Assembly (NCBI GenBank): GCA_947034895.1
Contig: OX344763.1
Location: forward strand, 74,791,093 to 74,855,092
Direction: 5' to 3'
Length of the DNA stretch: 64,000 bases
Origin: Rhytidiadelphus loreus
Lineage: Eukaryota; Streptophyta; Bryopsida; Hypnales; Hylocomiaceae
The first letter of the stretch is position 1. Each line of letters starts with the position of its first letter. A model generated the notes under the pieces. It had not been told where the DNA came from. It did no database searches and worked only from the letters and a program-made list of their open reading frames with translations. Of this stretch, positions 35,305 through 47,058 are shown one piece after another. Both the position numbers and the translations under genes were made by a program.

Positions 35305-38300
35305 TGTCGTACGCGTAATACTGTAGTAAGTGCTCTTAACCACAACAACGTGGCAAGATGACACGGAATATCGTCCCAGGGAACCCCAGAGGGTGTTCTA
35401 AATTCCGTCTAATCCGGTTTAGTGTAACAACATCAAATTTCACTCCCCAACCGGATTCTATCTCTATCCGGACTCTACCGGATCCGGATTATCACAAACA
35501 CCAGATCCGTAACTGAACACACGGTTTTCGATACCTCTGTTTTACCTTCAGAGGGTCCTCACTGACTTTTCCGGAGGGGTAAGGACAACACCACTCCTTG
35601 TATCTTACTAACTCTAACTCCCTAATGACACGTACCCAAAGATCTTTCCGTCACAAACAAGGAACAGACTGGCTGACCCTCACAACTTCGGATTTCTCCA
35701 GAAGCAGGTCACTTAGAATACAACCCGACTCCCCTTGCTACAACGACAAATACAAGACTTACCCGGAAACTGAGACGGGGTCCGGTACTAGCACTCCAAC
35801 TTGTGTTTTGCAGACGGACGGAACTTTCCGGGTGAGCGGGGATTTTCCACAGACGGTTGCTTATCTCCGCACGGAACCCTCCCTGGCCTTCCGGACTCGC
35901 ACCCACACCACCAACGCCGGACTCCGCACAACTTCCTACACACGCTAAAACTGCTTCCCTGGACAACACACAGTTCACAGATCCGGGAAACCCTGAATCC
36001 GGACTCCTCCTTACCACCTCTCTACTCTGTAGCCACAACCTTCAAGCAAGCGCTCAAGCAACCTTCAAACTCCCAAGGAAAAGGAAACCAAGGACCCACA
36101 AAGGAAACTAAGGCAATGACTAAAAAGACAATAAACATACAAACATATATTTACTGCTCAAAATAAGGAATAGCAAGAAAATGAATGAAGGACCACAAGC
36201 GGTCCCTTCCTTTTATAAGCAAAACAACATGCCGTAAAACCCGCGGAAAGTGCCACTAAACACCATCCTAAACTGCCCTAAAAGTCTGGACGGATAAGTT
36301 TAACTAAAACTTACCCCTGAAAATCCGGAATCCGGGTTCTGACTGAGACCCGGAACTCTAAGTCTAACAAAAAGAAAACTAAAAACACAATGAGTCTAAC
36401 TATCTACTTTCCCTTCCGCTGTTTCTTCGAATTACTGTCAAATCCTAACTGCCCCCGGGTACTAGTCTTGCCTTGGAGTGTACGGAGGGACGCCCGGGTG
36501 ATGATCGACGTCTTCCGGATTGGAGGACTGTCAGAATCCGTCTCGTCCGTATGGACGAGAGACCGGTCCGCCTTCTCCAACGACTTCGGATCCACCTCCA
36601 CTTCTGCTTCTTCTGCTTCCGCTTCCTCTACTTCCGCCTCCTCCGATATCTCGATGGGATCCGGTGTAGGTAAGGGCATCGGTGGAGGCGGTTCGATATC
36701 CTCGAACTACTCCGGATGCGTCCGTGCCGGATTCTGAACAAGGTCGATCCGGGCATCCAAACTGCTCCGGACCGGCATATCCTAACCCAGAAATCCGGAT
36801 GAGGGACCCCCTTGCGTGACAATATGGATCAGTGACCCAAACTGACCTGTCCGTCTGATGGGCGAGATGGGAGGTTGAGTTGCCGGAGTTGCGATGACAT
36901 CCGCAACTTCCGGAAATCCCCCGAAGTCGAGAGGCTTGTTCGGATCCATGTTCGCCATCATGGACCGGAACTCTTTCAATGATGCCTCCATTCTTCCGGA
37001 CATCTCCACCATCACCCGGACTATCTTCGTGTTGGTGAGGGCTGCGGACGTCTTCTACATCTCGTCATACAGTGCCGCCTTGTGATAGAGGTCCGCCGGA
37101 CTGACCATCCATTTCTGGAAGGTCTGGATCGCTTGGTATGCCTTCTGCGTCGCCCCTTGAGACTGGTGCAGCTCTCCTTCTATCCAGATCAGCTTCCCCT
37201 TGAGCGCGTCCCGTTCCGTCTTCAGGTTCCGGATTTCCGTCCTCATCTCGTTCCATTCCGACTCGGCCGGTAACGCCTTCAGCGCGTCCACCAGGTTTTC
37301 CGGTTTGCACTTCACCACTTCCGCGGACCGGAGTACGATCTCCGTGAGCCTGTCGTGGTAATCCTTCGCGGTCTAGATCCACTCTTCTCCGCACTCGAAG
37401 AAGCGGGGTCCTTCCCACTCCTATTTATCCTGGATGAGAAAGGGACTCGGGAATTTACCTCTGGCAATCGGAAGTGTAGACTTCCATCTTTTGCTCCCGA
37501 TGGCTGGTCCCGTTCCTCCTTCTCCCTCTGTGTCTGCTTCGGTTCCGGTTCCGGCTTCTCTTCCTTGATCTCCGGCTTGACTTCCGGCTTGGCTTCTTCC
37601 TCCTCATCCTCAGACTCCTACGTCTCCTGCTCCTCGTTGTCAGAGCAGTTGCATTGGAGCATGATGAGCCCGATCTCGTAATTCGTCGCCCCGTCTTCCG
37701 TCAACAGTTCCCGGTGCTGGTACAGGTGGAGCAGGTACGTGCTGAGCGGATTTGGCTTGTTCTTCGCCAAGTTCCCGGTGCAGCGCCCCACCACGCTCGC
37801 CACGATCCGGCCTCAATTCACGACCCAATCTTGAAATGCCCCGAAGATCGTGTTGGCCATGGTTACCGTAACCCGGGAACTCTTATCCGGGTAGAGGATC
37901 GGTAGCAGAAACCGGAGCAGCCGCCTGTGCCTCTCGTCCCGGCAGTCCTTGATCGCGTAGCCCTCCTTCGCGTGTGGTGGGTTCACGAACTTGTGCTGGT
38001 GGTACTGGTCCGTCCGGGCAGCGAATCCGCTTCCGGTTTGGGAGAACCCGTACATTTCCGCCCACAGCTCCTCCGTCCACTAGTCCGGATGCCCACGTAC
38101 GGTTTGGTCGTACTGGTTCGGAGCACCTGCCGCCAACTCCCGGAGCACCTGGTCACTCTGGATGTTCTAGGGTTTCTTCAGCAGACCTGCACAACCTAAA
38201 ACAACCAAATCGTCCTCTAAATGCCGCAAGTGCAGTGGATCTTCCGGATATACCGGACTGATCTTCCGGGCCGATACTATATACCACGTACTAACCCCTG

Positions 38301-38733
38301 CCATCCGTCTCACCTCTCCTATCGCGGTAACCCTAACTCACCACACTTTCTCTCACTATCAGCCAGATGCGGAGCAACTGAAAGAAGGCGAGAAATGAGG
38401 AGGAACTAGGTTTATATAGAAATCCTGCGCCCAACGTTCACTGCAACGGGAACGTAGGCTACGGAACACCGTAACGTATCCCTAGTCTACCGCCGCAAGC
38501 TACTGAATTTAATGCCTGCGTTCCGGGTTCCTGCGTTCCGGCTCCTGAATCCGTCCACCCGGATGTCAAGTTCCGTCATGATTCCGTACTGGTTCCGGAA
38601 CGAAGTCTAAACTAATTCTAAGTATTTATTTGTTTCCGCTAGTCTATGCCTAAACTAATTTTTTTCAATTTTGATCTATTTTAATTTTTCTTAGTCTATT
38701 AAGGTCCGTACTAAGCTATTATGGATTCCGACA
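35305..38733 (-). mobile_element. TG...CA unit 2, inserted in unit 1
   Basis: It is bounded by TGTCGTACGCG at 35305 and GATTCCGACA ending at 38733, with the 5-bp duplication GTAGG at 35300-35304 and 38734-38738. The sense strand is minus. It is 3,429 bp long and a close sister of unit 3 across its entire length, including the noncoding 3' region (for example the GGTCCTTCATTCC-type and TTCCCTGGGACGATATTCC segments). Its insertion into unit 1 shows that it is younger than unit 1. Confidence 0.85.
36404..38304 (-). pseudogene. Gag-like ORF of TG...CA unit 2
   Basis: It runs from ATG 38304 (MAG start) to TAG 36404. Compared with the unit 3 copy it carries TAG for Gln near 38082 (before WTEELW), TGA for Trp near 37814 (before GRIVAS) and TAG for Gln at 37618, plus one frame change between about 37320 and 37440. 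Preserved blocks include STYLLHLYQHRELL, the coiled coil (ESEWNEMRTEIRNLKTERDA) and the acidic DPIEISEEAEVEEAEAEEAE. The protein was about 620 residues. Same unknown function as the ORF at 33021. Confidence 0.75.
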
Positions 38734-38804
38734 GTAGGAATCCGGATTGGTTGGTATCCGGATCCAGGCTAAGGGTGTCTTATGGATGGGTTTAGAATGT
38801 AAAT

Positions 38805-39225
38805 GAGGAGCTATGCGTGGTGCCTTTAAATCGCTGGAACGGTGATCCGGTGGGATCCGGTAGTGGTCAGGGAGCTAATCCGGAACTCATGAGTAGTTTC
38901 GTGCGGAAGTCAACAGCCGCCAAGTGGAACATTCCCAAACCATCGGAAGGTCTGCCAACCTCAAGAACGGTCGACAGCTAGGAAGTAAGTCCCTTAGTTC
39001 CGGATTCCAACTATCTGCGGTTGTTTTGCGGTTGAGTCTAGTTTACGAGTGAGGAGCTGTGCGTGGTGCCTTTAAATCGCTGGAACGGTGATCCGGTGGG
39101 ATCCGGTAGTGGTCAGGGAGCTAGTCTAGGAACTCGAGAGTAGTCCCGTGCGGAAGTCTGCAACCGCCTAGTGGAATATTCCCAAACCACCGGAAGGTCT
39201 GCCAACCTCAAGAGTAGGCGGAAGC
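38805..39225. repeat. Two direct copies of a ~175-bp segment in unit 1
   Basis: The block starting GAGGAGCTATGCGTGGTGCC at 38805 recurs at 39051 (offset 246 bp) with high identity through GGAAGGTCTGCCAACCTCAA. It is in the noncoding 3' part of unit 1 and rich in ATCCGG. Confidence 0.85.
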
Positions 39226-39738
39226 TTGATCCGGAAAGTAGCTGAGTGTCGTTGTAGTAAGGGCGGGTGAGGGTGTATCTCTGCATGACCTACCTTCCGG
39301 GTGGCCACCCGGAATGTTGTGAGAGGGACCATCTTTCCTCCTTACCGGACTGAGAACTTTGAGGACAGATAGTTGTTTGTTGTTTAGGAGTTGATACGTG
39401 TGTTACTTGAGGGGTGATGTTCCCCACCCCTCGGAAAGAGCAAGTGAGGACCCTCTGAGGGTAAAACAGAGGTACCAAAAACCGGTGTGACGAATAGTGA
39501 GAGTAGAAATCCGGATCAAGGTGGATCCGGATTTGATTCCGGAAGGCAATATTTCCGGAACTTGGGTTTGTGTTGTGTTGGATCCTACTGCGGATTGTCA
39601 TTTCCGGGTAGATCCGTAGTTCCGGAAGCTTATCTATCGTGCCAACATCTGGAATTCCCTGGGACGATAACTCGTGTCATCTTAATGCTTTTGTGGTGTT
39701 AAAGATACCTACGCCTAGACTGCGCGTACGACAGCTCC

Positions 39739-40060
39739 AGTCATACGATTTTTTCAACTGGGAAGAAGTAGATAAGTGCCTGACTAGTTCAGGATGTACC
39801 AAAAAAATGATTCTTTTTTATTATTTTATTTTAAGTTTTTTTATTTTATTTATTTATTTTTATTTTTACCGTTTTTTTTATTTTCCCTCAATTATTATTT
39901 CTATGATTTTTTTTTTTTTTTTTTGTAGTGTTGTTTTTATTTTTTCTCGATGAAACTTTGCTTATGTTAATTTTTGTCGTTGTTGTGTTTGTTATTTTGA
40001 TTGGTTCTTTGGTGTCAATGAAGTTTCTTTTGGTTTTATTATCTTCGCCTCGAAGATAAC
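39739..40060. other. T-rich flank ending in a split palindrome
   Basis: Between units 1 and 3: a T/TTTA-rich run (39810-39930), then the palindrome ATTATCTTCG-N3-CGAAGATAAC at 40038-40060. Its last five bases, ATAAC, are the target duplication of unit 3, so unit 3 landed at the edge of this palindrome. Confidence 0.75.
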
Positions 40061-43000
40061 TGTCGGAATCCGTAATAGCTTAGTACGGACCTTAATAGAC
40101 TAAGAAAAATTAAAATAGATCAAATTTGAAAAAAAATTAGTTTAGGCATAGACTAGCGGAAACAAATAAACACTTAGAATTAGTTTAGACTTCGTTCCGG
40201 AACCAGTACGGGAGCATGACGGAACTTGACATCCGAGTGGACGGATTCAGGAGCCGGAACGCAGGAAACCGGAACGCAATCATTAAATTCAGTAGCTTGC
40301 GGCGGTAGACTAGGGATACGTTACGGCGTTCCGTAGCCTGCGTTCCCGTTACAGTGAACGTTGGGCGCAGGAATTCTATATAAATCGAGCTCCTCCTCAT
40401 TTCTCGCCCTCTTTCAGTTGCTCCGCATCTGGCTGATAGTGAGAGAAAGTGTGGTGAGTTAGGGTTACGGCGATAGGAGAGGTGAGACGGATGGCAGGGG
40501 TTAGTACTTGGTATATAGTACCGGCCCGGAAGATTAGTCCGGTATATCCGGAAGATCCGCTGCACTTGCGGCAGTTAGAGGACGACTTGATCGTCTTGGG
40601 GTGTGCAGGTCTGCTGAAGAAACCCTGGAATGTCCAGAGTGACTAGGTGCTCCGGGAGTTGGCGGCAGGTGCTCCGAACCAGTACGACCAGACCGTACGT
40701 GGACATCTGGACCAGTGGACGGAGGAGTTGTAGGCGGAGGTGTACGGGTTCTCGCAAACCGGAAGCGGATTCGCTGCCCGGACGGACCAGTACCACTAGC
40801 ACAAGTTCATGAACCCACCACACACGAAGGAGGGCTACGCAATCAAGGACTGCCGGGACAAAAGGCACATGCGACTGCTACGGTTCCTGCTTCCGATTCT
40901 GTACCCGAACAAGAGTTCCCGGGTTACAGTAACCATGGCCAACACAATCTTTGGGGTGTTTCAAGACCGGGTCGTAAACTGGGGCCGGATCGTGGCGAGC
41001 GTAGTGGGGCACTGCACCAGAAACTTAACGAAGAACAAGCCGAACCGACTCAGCACGTACCTCCTCCACCTGTACCAACACCGGGAACTGCTGACGGAAG
41101 ACGAGGCGACGGATTATGAGACCGGGCTCATCATGCTCCAATACAACTGCTCTGATGAGGAGGAGCAGGAGACGCAGGAGTTTGAGAACAAGGAGGAGGA
41201 AGCCAAGTCGGAAGTCAAGCCGGAAGTCAAGGAAGAGAAGCCGGATCCGGAACCGAAGCAAACACAGAGGGAGAAGGAGGAATGGGAGCAACCATTGGGA
41301 AGCAAAAGACAGAAGTCTACGATTCCGGCAGCTAGAGGTAAATTCTCGGGTCCCTTTTTCACCCAGGATAAACAGGAGTGGGAAGGACCACGCTTCTTCG
41401 AGTGCGGAGAAGAGTGGATCCGGACCGCAAAGGATTACCACGACAGGCTTACAGAGATCGTACTCCGGTCCGCGGAAGTCGTGAAATGTGAACCGGAAAA
41501 CCTAGTAGACGCATTAAAGGCGTTACCGGCCGAGTTGGAATGGAACGAGATGAGGACGGAAATCCGGAACTTGAAGACGGAACGGGACGAGCTCAAGGGG
41601 AAGCTGACTTGGACGGAAGGAGAGCTGCACCAATCTCAAGGGGCAACGCAGAAGGCATATCAAGCGTTCCAGACCTTCCAGAAATGGATGGTCAGTCCGG
41701 CGGACCTCTATCACAAGGCGGCACTTTACGATGAGATGCAGAAGACGTCCGCGGCCCTCACCAACACGAAGATAGTCCAGGTAATGGTGGAGATGTCGGG
41801 CAGAATGGAGGCATCATTGAAGGAGTTCCGGTCCATGATGGCGGACATGGATCCGAACAAGCCTCTCGACTTTGGGGGATTTCCGAAAGTTCCGGATGTC
41901 ATCGCAACTCCGGCAACGCAACCTCCCATCTCACCCATCAAACGAACAGGTTAGTTTGGGTCACTGATCAACATCGTCACTCAAGGGGGGCACTCTTCCG
42001 GATTTCTGGGTCAGGATATGCTGGTCCGGAGCAGTTTGGATGCCCGGATCGACCTTGTCCAGAATCCGGCGCGTACGCATCCGGAGCAGTTCGAGGATAT
42101 CGAACCACCTCCACCGATGCCTATGCCTACATCGGATCCCATTGAGATATCGGAGGAGGCGGAAGTGGAGGATGATCCGAAGTCATTGGAGGAGGCAGAC
42201 CAATCTTTAGTCCATACGGACGAGACGGATTCTGACAGTCCCCCTGTCCGGAAGACGTCGATCATCACCCGGGCATCCCTCTGTACACCCCAAGGGAAGA
42301 CCAACACCCGGGGACAGTTAGGATTTAACAGTAGTTCGAAGAAACAGCAGAAGGGAAAGTAGTTAGTTTGACTGATAGTTTTTCAGTTATCTTTTAGTTA
42401 GACTAGGAGTTCCGGGTTTCAATCAGAACCCGGATTCCGGATTTTCAGGGGTAAGTTTTAGTTAAACTTATCCGCCCGGACTTTTAGGGCAGTTTAGGAT
42501 GGTGTTTAGTGGCACTTTCCGCGGGTTTTACGGCATGTTGTTTTGCTTATTAAAGGAAGGGACCGCTTGTGGTCCTTCATTCCTTTTCTTGCTATTCCTT
42601 ATTTTGAGCAGTAAATATATGTTTGCATTTTTTATTGTCTTTTTATTCATTGTTGTAGTTTTCTTTGTGGGTCCTTGGTTTCTTTTTCATTGAGAGTTTT
42701 AAGGTTGCTTGGGCGCTTGCTTGAAGGTTGTGGCTACAGAGTAGAGAGGTGGTAAGGAGGAGTCCGGATTCAGGGTTTCCCGGGTCTGTGAACTGTGTGT
42801 TGTCCAAGGAAGCGGTTTTAGCGTGTGTAGGAAGTGGTGTGGAGTCCGGCGTTGGTGGTGTGGGTGCGAGTCCGGAAGGCCAGGGAGGGTTCCGTGCGGA
42901 GATAAGCAACCGTCTGTGGAAAATCCCCGCTCACCCAGAAAGTTCCGTCCGTCTGCAAACACAAGTTGGAGTGCTAGTACCGGACCCCGTCTCAGTTTCC

Positions 43001-43462
43001 GGGTAAGTCTTGTATTTGTCGTTGTAGCAAGGGGAGTCGGGTTGTATTCTAAGTGACCTGCTTCTGGAGAAATCCGAAGTTGTGAGGGTCAGCCAGTCTG
43101 TTCCTTGTTTGTGACGGAAAGATCTTTGGGTACGTGTGATTAGGGAGTTAGAGTTAGTGAAATACAAGGAGTGGTGTTGTCCTTACCCCTCCGGAAAAGT
43201 CAGTGAGGACCCTCTGAAGGTAAAACAGAGGTATCGAAAACCATGTGTTAAGTTACGGATCTGGTGTTTGTGATAATCCGGATCCGGTAGAGAGTCCGGA
43301 TAGAGAAAGAATCCGGGTAGGGAGTGAAATTTGAAATAGTTACAATAAACCGGATTAGACGGAATTTAGAACACCCTCTGGGGTTCCCTGGGACGATATT
43401 CCGTGTCATCTTGCCACGTTGTTGTGGTTAAGAGCGTTTACTACAGTATTACGCGTACGACA
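40061..43462 (+). mobile_element. TG...CA unit 3
   Basis: It starts TGTCGGAATCCG at 40061 and ends ACGCGTACGACA at 43462, flanked by ATAAC on both sides (40056-40060 and 43463-43467). It is 3,402 bp long, in inverse orientation to unit 2 and closely similar to it. A TATATAAAT box at about 40377 precedes the ORF by about 110 bp; a TATTAAAGG lies downstream of the ORF near 42547. No reverse transcriptase, integrase or internal direct terminal repeats were found. Confidence 0.85.
40491..42362 (+). pseudogene. Gag-like ORF of TG...CA unit 3
   Basis: One frame from ATG 40491 to TAG 42360, no frameshift, 623 codons, broken by four TAG codons near 40644, 40728 and 40797 and at 41952. Unit 2 shows CAG (Gln) at the first, third and fourth and TGG (Trp) at the second. 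The blocks are as in unit 2: GAPNQYDQTVRG, ILYPNKSSRVTVTMANTIFG, STYLLHLYQHRELL, a coiled coil at about 41530-41650, and NPARTHPEQFED. The Glu/Lys-rich linker (NKEEEAKSEVKPEVKEEKP) is repetitive. Confidence 0.8.
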
Positions 43463-43690
43463 ATAACTATGTTTGAGGCGAAGATAGTTATCCTCGCCTC
43501 GAGGATACTTATCTTCACCTCGAACATAGTTATCTTCGAGGTGAAGATAGTTATCCCCGCCTCAGTGAAAGTTATCTTCGCCTTGAAGATAACTATGTTC
43601 GAGGCGAAGATAAGTATCCTCGAGGCGAGGATAACTATCTTCGCCTCAAACATAGTTATCTTCGAGGCGAAGATAACTATCTTCAAGGAT
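43463..43690. repeat. Nested palindrome: 71-bp inverted arms made of smaller palindromes
   Basis: The arm 43463-43533 is matched by an inverted copy at 43589-43659 with a single mismatch. Each arm is itself built from TTATCTTCG...CGAAGATAA and TATCCTCG...CGAGGATA palindromes joined by ACTATGTT. A further palindrome extends to about 43690. It was contiguous with the palindrome at 40038-40060 before unit 3 inserted. Confidence 0.9.
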
Positions 43691-44911
43691 TGGCTCATAT
43701 TGGATGATTTCTGCTGTTATATTCTTACTAATTGGTTTGAAACCCTAATTTGAACTACTGTTACTCTGGAATTTATGTGGTTGCTTTCGGGACACAATCT
43801 AGTAATTTAAAATCCTAAATCAAAATCACATGAATGTCACAGAATCTGGCATTCCTGCATTCTGATCAAGGGGATGCACATGATACACCAAATTCGATGC
43901 AGCTCACCCACGAATTATTAAACCAGACTGAAGTTTTGAATCCATATTCAAGACCTAGTATTACAGAGTTCTCAACCATGTGTATGGACTCCTCCTACTC
44001 TGCATAAAACCAATACATAAAGAAACAAGCAAGCAAGCAATAAGCAAACAAGCAAGCAAAGAACTAAGCACAGTACTAACAAGCAGATTAGGAACACAAT
44101 ATTCATAATTAGGGGAACCGGCAGCTCACCGGAGTGCAATCCGACCTCCAGGTGCGAGCTGAAGAAAATCTGCGTTGCAGCAACAAAGCCTTCCTCAACA
44201 CGGAAGAAACTGAGCGTCAAATAGATCAATCCAGATTTGCAAGATTGTACAATGATTCTTTGTGAACAAAAGAAAATGCTGTCTACTAAAATCTTGGAGT
44301 GGAAACTTGAACGCTGTGTGGAACAAACACTAGCACACAAACAAACAAGGGTATTCAAGTAATGGATGCAAAATCCCGAAGAAGGCGCACACTCAAAGCC
44401 ACTACATTCACAACAGCCTAAACCCTAAACAAAGAGTTGAACCCAGTTACGCACCCAGGAGCTGAAGTCCGCACAAAACCTGGGCTCAACAAAAAACGCA
44501 CGCACCTCCAACACCGCACCGCATCGCACTGCATAGTCGCCCACACCTCCAGCAGCGCACCAATGCAGCGAGCAAGCACACCAGCGTTGGGTAGCAAGAA
44601 CTCGCACAAAAGCATAAAAGTATGAACCCGCACGAAAGCATGAACCCGCACAACTGGACAGACTCGTTGCTTCACCGGCGAAAGAAGGGAGACGATATCC
44701 CAGAGCTACGCCCAACCTCAGGTTCGACACCGAACAGAGCAAGAACCCTGAAGACCAAACCTATAGGTTCAGTAAGCCAAGCCGCCCAAAGATGGATGAC
44801 AAATAATCTCTCCACGCACAATGAAAGTACAACTATTCATCCTCGAGATATTGTTTAAAAAAAAAGGTCATGTATAGTAGTTGGACTTCCAATCACTGTT
44901 TCTACATTATT
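43691..44911. other. Interval with an AAGC microsatellite, no gene seen
   Basis: Unique-looking sequence. AAGCAAGC-type microsatellite tracts lie at about 44025-44065. 44390-44860 is more GC-rich and has Cys/Leu-rich minus-strand frames that look like chance ORFs. No gene is supported. Confidence 0.45.
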
Positions 44912-45758
44912 TTAACCCCTGAAGGACCAAACGCCGTTTTGGGGCAACATGGCGTTTTGGAGCCACTCACAATGAACAAAATTTTTATCTTTTTCCCTTG
45001 AAATTTTCGTAGAAAATGTGCCCAAGGAGTAGCTTCAAGGCCCTAAAGTTTTTATAACTTTTCACGACATGGTCAAAAAGTTATTGTATTATATATAGTT
45101 TTCATTGGTCGGTGGGCAACTTTAAAAATTCTTTAAGAAATCACTTTTTAAGAAATAAAAATTTGAAATTGGTTTTCTATATCTATATGTATGTAAAAAG
45201 CTCTGAATCATTCCATTTTGATTAATGAGATGAAAGTTATGAAGAGTTTTAGTTTGCAGGTAGTTATAGATTACCTACTCTAAAATAAACTTTGAAGTCT
45301 CTTATTTTACTCAATTTTCAATATTTTTTTAAAAGAAATAAAACATTAGGTGTAGATTGTTTATTACAGCATTACAACCATTGGGATTGGCATTTTTCAA
45401 TTCCATAATTAAAACTCTTGACAATTTTATATTTTTAATCATCCTCTACTTCTTGATACTTACGAGTAACTACCATTTGGGACATTTTTTCATACAAATG
45501 TGACCTTGTGAAGTGCAGTTGTCCAGTTTTTGCAGGGACAAAAAAGGGAATTTTATGAATTCAAATGCTAATATTTTGCAATCCACGTAGTGAAAATTTC
45601 TGAAATATTTTCCACATCTTATGAAACCAGCGTACTACAAGATCCTATGGTTACATGTGCCCAAAAATGTGTTTTTTCAATATTTCAGTACTTGTATTAA
45701 AAATGACAATTTTGGAGCATTTTGAGTGAAAACATAGTCTCTGACCTTTAGGGGTTAA
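44912..45758. mobile_element. piggyBac-type MITE, complete (847 bp)
   Basis: It starts TTAACCCCTGAAGGACC at 44912 and ends CCTTTAGGGGTTAA at 45758. The TTAA at both ends and the inward CCCCTRAAGG inverted repeat are the piggyBac-superfamily signature. The interior is the reverse complement of the 10448-11175 copy. There is no coding capacity, so it depends on a transposase elsewhere. Another TTAACCCTTAAAAGG end lies at 45947. Confidence 0.75.
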
Positions 45759-47050
45759 GGTAATGATTTCCAAGGTATGAGAAGGGATGATTTCTACAGT
45801 GACCTGCTTGTTGTTCAAGAATTTAAGGTCTGTAGAAGGCACTATGACATTGGCGCCCAGCATAGGCGGTGACGGGTTTAGGGTATTGACAATAATGGAT
45901 AAAACTACACTTATATAGCTCTTCTTAAAATCCGTTGTCAAAATGTTTAACCCTTAAAAGGAAAGATTGGTAACTAAGGAAATCATCCCTTTTTTTACCT
46001 CGGAAATTAGTAGCTTAAAAAAAATAAAAAACCATTCAGTGGAAGTCAAACTACTCTTGAAAATAATTATCTCAATAAAATCTTCAGGACGAGTAGTTGC
46101 ACTATTGTCTTACAAAAAAAGATTCTTTGTCATTCATTGGACACAAAACATCTACGTCGTAGTTTAGTAATATGTTGTAGGTAAGTAACCTCGTCTGTAA
46201 AAACATAGTCTCCAATAAAAAAATAGACAGGCTACTTTGAACATTATGATCTTGCAGATGGTAAAGAAGCAGGTCTACAAATTCATGGAATAGTATACAT
46301 TTAATTTAAGTACAAAATTCTATAATTGATGTGACAAATGTAATTCCAAAATTTTTAATTTATCTAGATTAATATTCAACAAATGTTATTTTGTAGTATA
46401 ATTGCTCCAATTGAAAGTGCATTTGGGACTAACAATCAACAAATTATTTTTATTCTAACTTGTATAGTAGGAAAGGTAGAACTCCTTGCTTTATACAAAG
46501 GTTTTAGAAAATGCCATGAAAATTTTGTTTAATAAAAACTTATCTTCAAATGGAAGAGCACACTTAGAACAGTGAAAATAATGCTTTAGGAATATTATAC
46601 ATAGTCCTGAACGTTAGTCTTCACCTACTCTATTTTTTTCATATGTTGTGACAGAAGCAGTTTATTCTAAAGAAGCCAATATATAGCTTCTGGGGGGAAT
46701 ATTATGGCAAATTGCATAATAATGTTTATATCCAAGAAATATATTCAAATTTCAAGTATTAGGTTAACAAAGTTTTGTAAACTAGGTTTTTGCTTCAACC
46801 CAAAAACCCAGGAATATAGTATAGGGGTTCTATTTCTAGGGAATGATCAAATAGTCTAATGTATTGTGGCTGAGGTCACTTGTTTTCTAGAATGATGTGG
46901 GATTTATAGATAAATACTTCTAAAATACACAAACAAAGGGTAAATACGTAGATTTCACTCTTATTCCCAAGAATCAATTTGGGTGGCAGTCCGTTAATAA
47001 TGCTATTGGACATATGAATGCAGTCCCAGTCCTAGACTAGTGTTCTAGGG
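45759..47050. other. AT-rich interval, no gene seen
   Basis: AT-rich sequence. GGGATGATTTC (about 45784) and GAAATCATCCC (about 45977) form an inverted pair around the second TTAACCC end. No gene is supported. Confidence 0.5.
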
Positions 47051-47058
47051 GTATTTCC

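Larger units (their letters stand above)
32494..39733 (+). mobile_element. TG...CA unit 1 (outer), solo-LTR-like, carrying an intact ORF
   Basis: It starts TGTGGAAGTACGC at 32494 and ends TGCGCGTACGACA at 39733. The 5-bp target duplication GCTCC is present on both sides (32489-32493 and 39734-39738). Unit 2 (35305-38733) is inserted inside; without it the unit is about 3.8 kb. Termini TG...CA with a 5-bp duplication are typical of LTR retrotransposons, and the end zone (ATTCCCTGGGACGATA) resembles the 3' part of plant LTRs. There are no internal direct terminal repeats and no reverse transcriptase, so it behaves like a solo LTR of unusual length that contains a gene. TCCGGA-type motifs are dense from 32660 on. 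A TTTTTAAGG...AATAAA stretch at about 35155-35222 may hold promoter or polyA signals. Confidence 0.75.

Noticed and set aside
43972..44358. Leu/Cys-rich hydrophobic minus-strand ORF resembling a membrane protein
   Set aside because: The hydrophobic run comes from an AAGC microsatellite; no homology or gene context.
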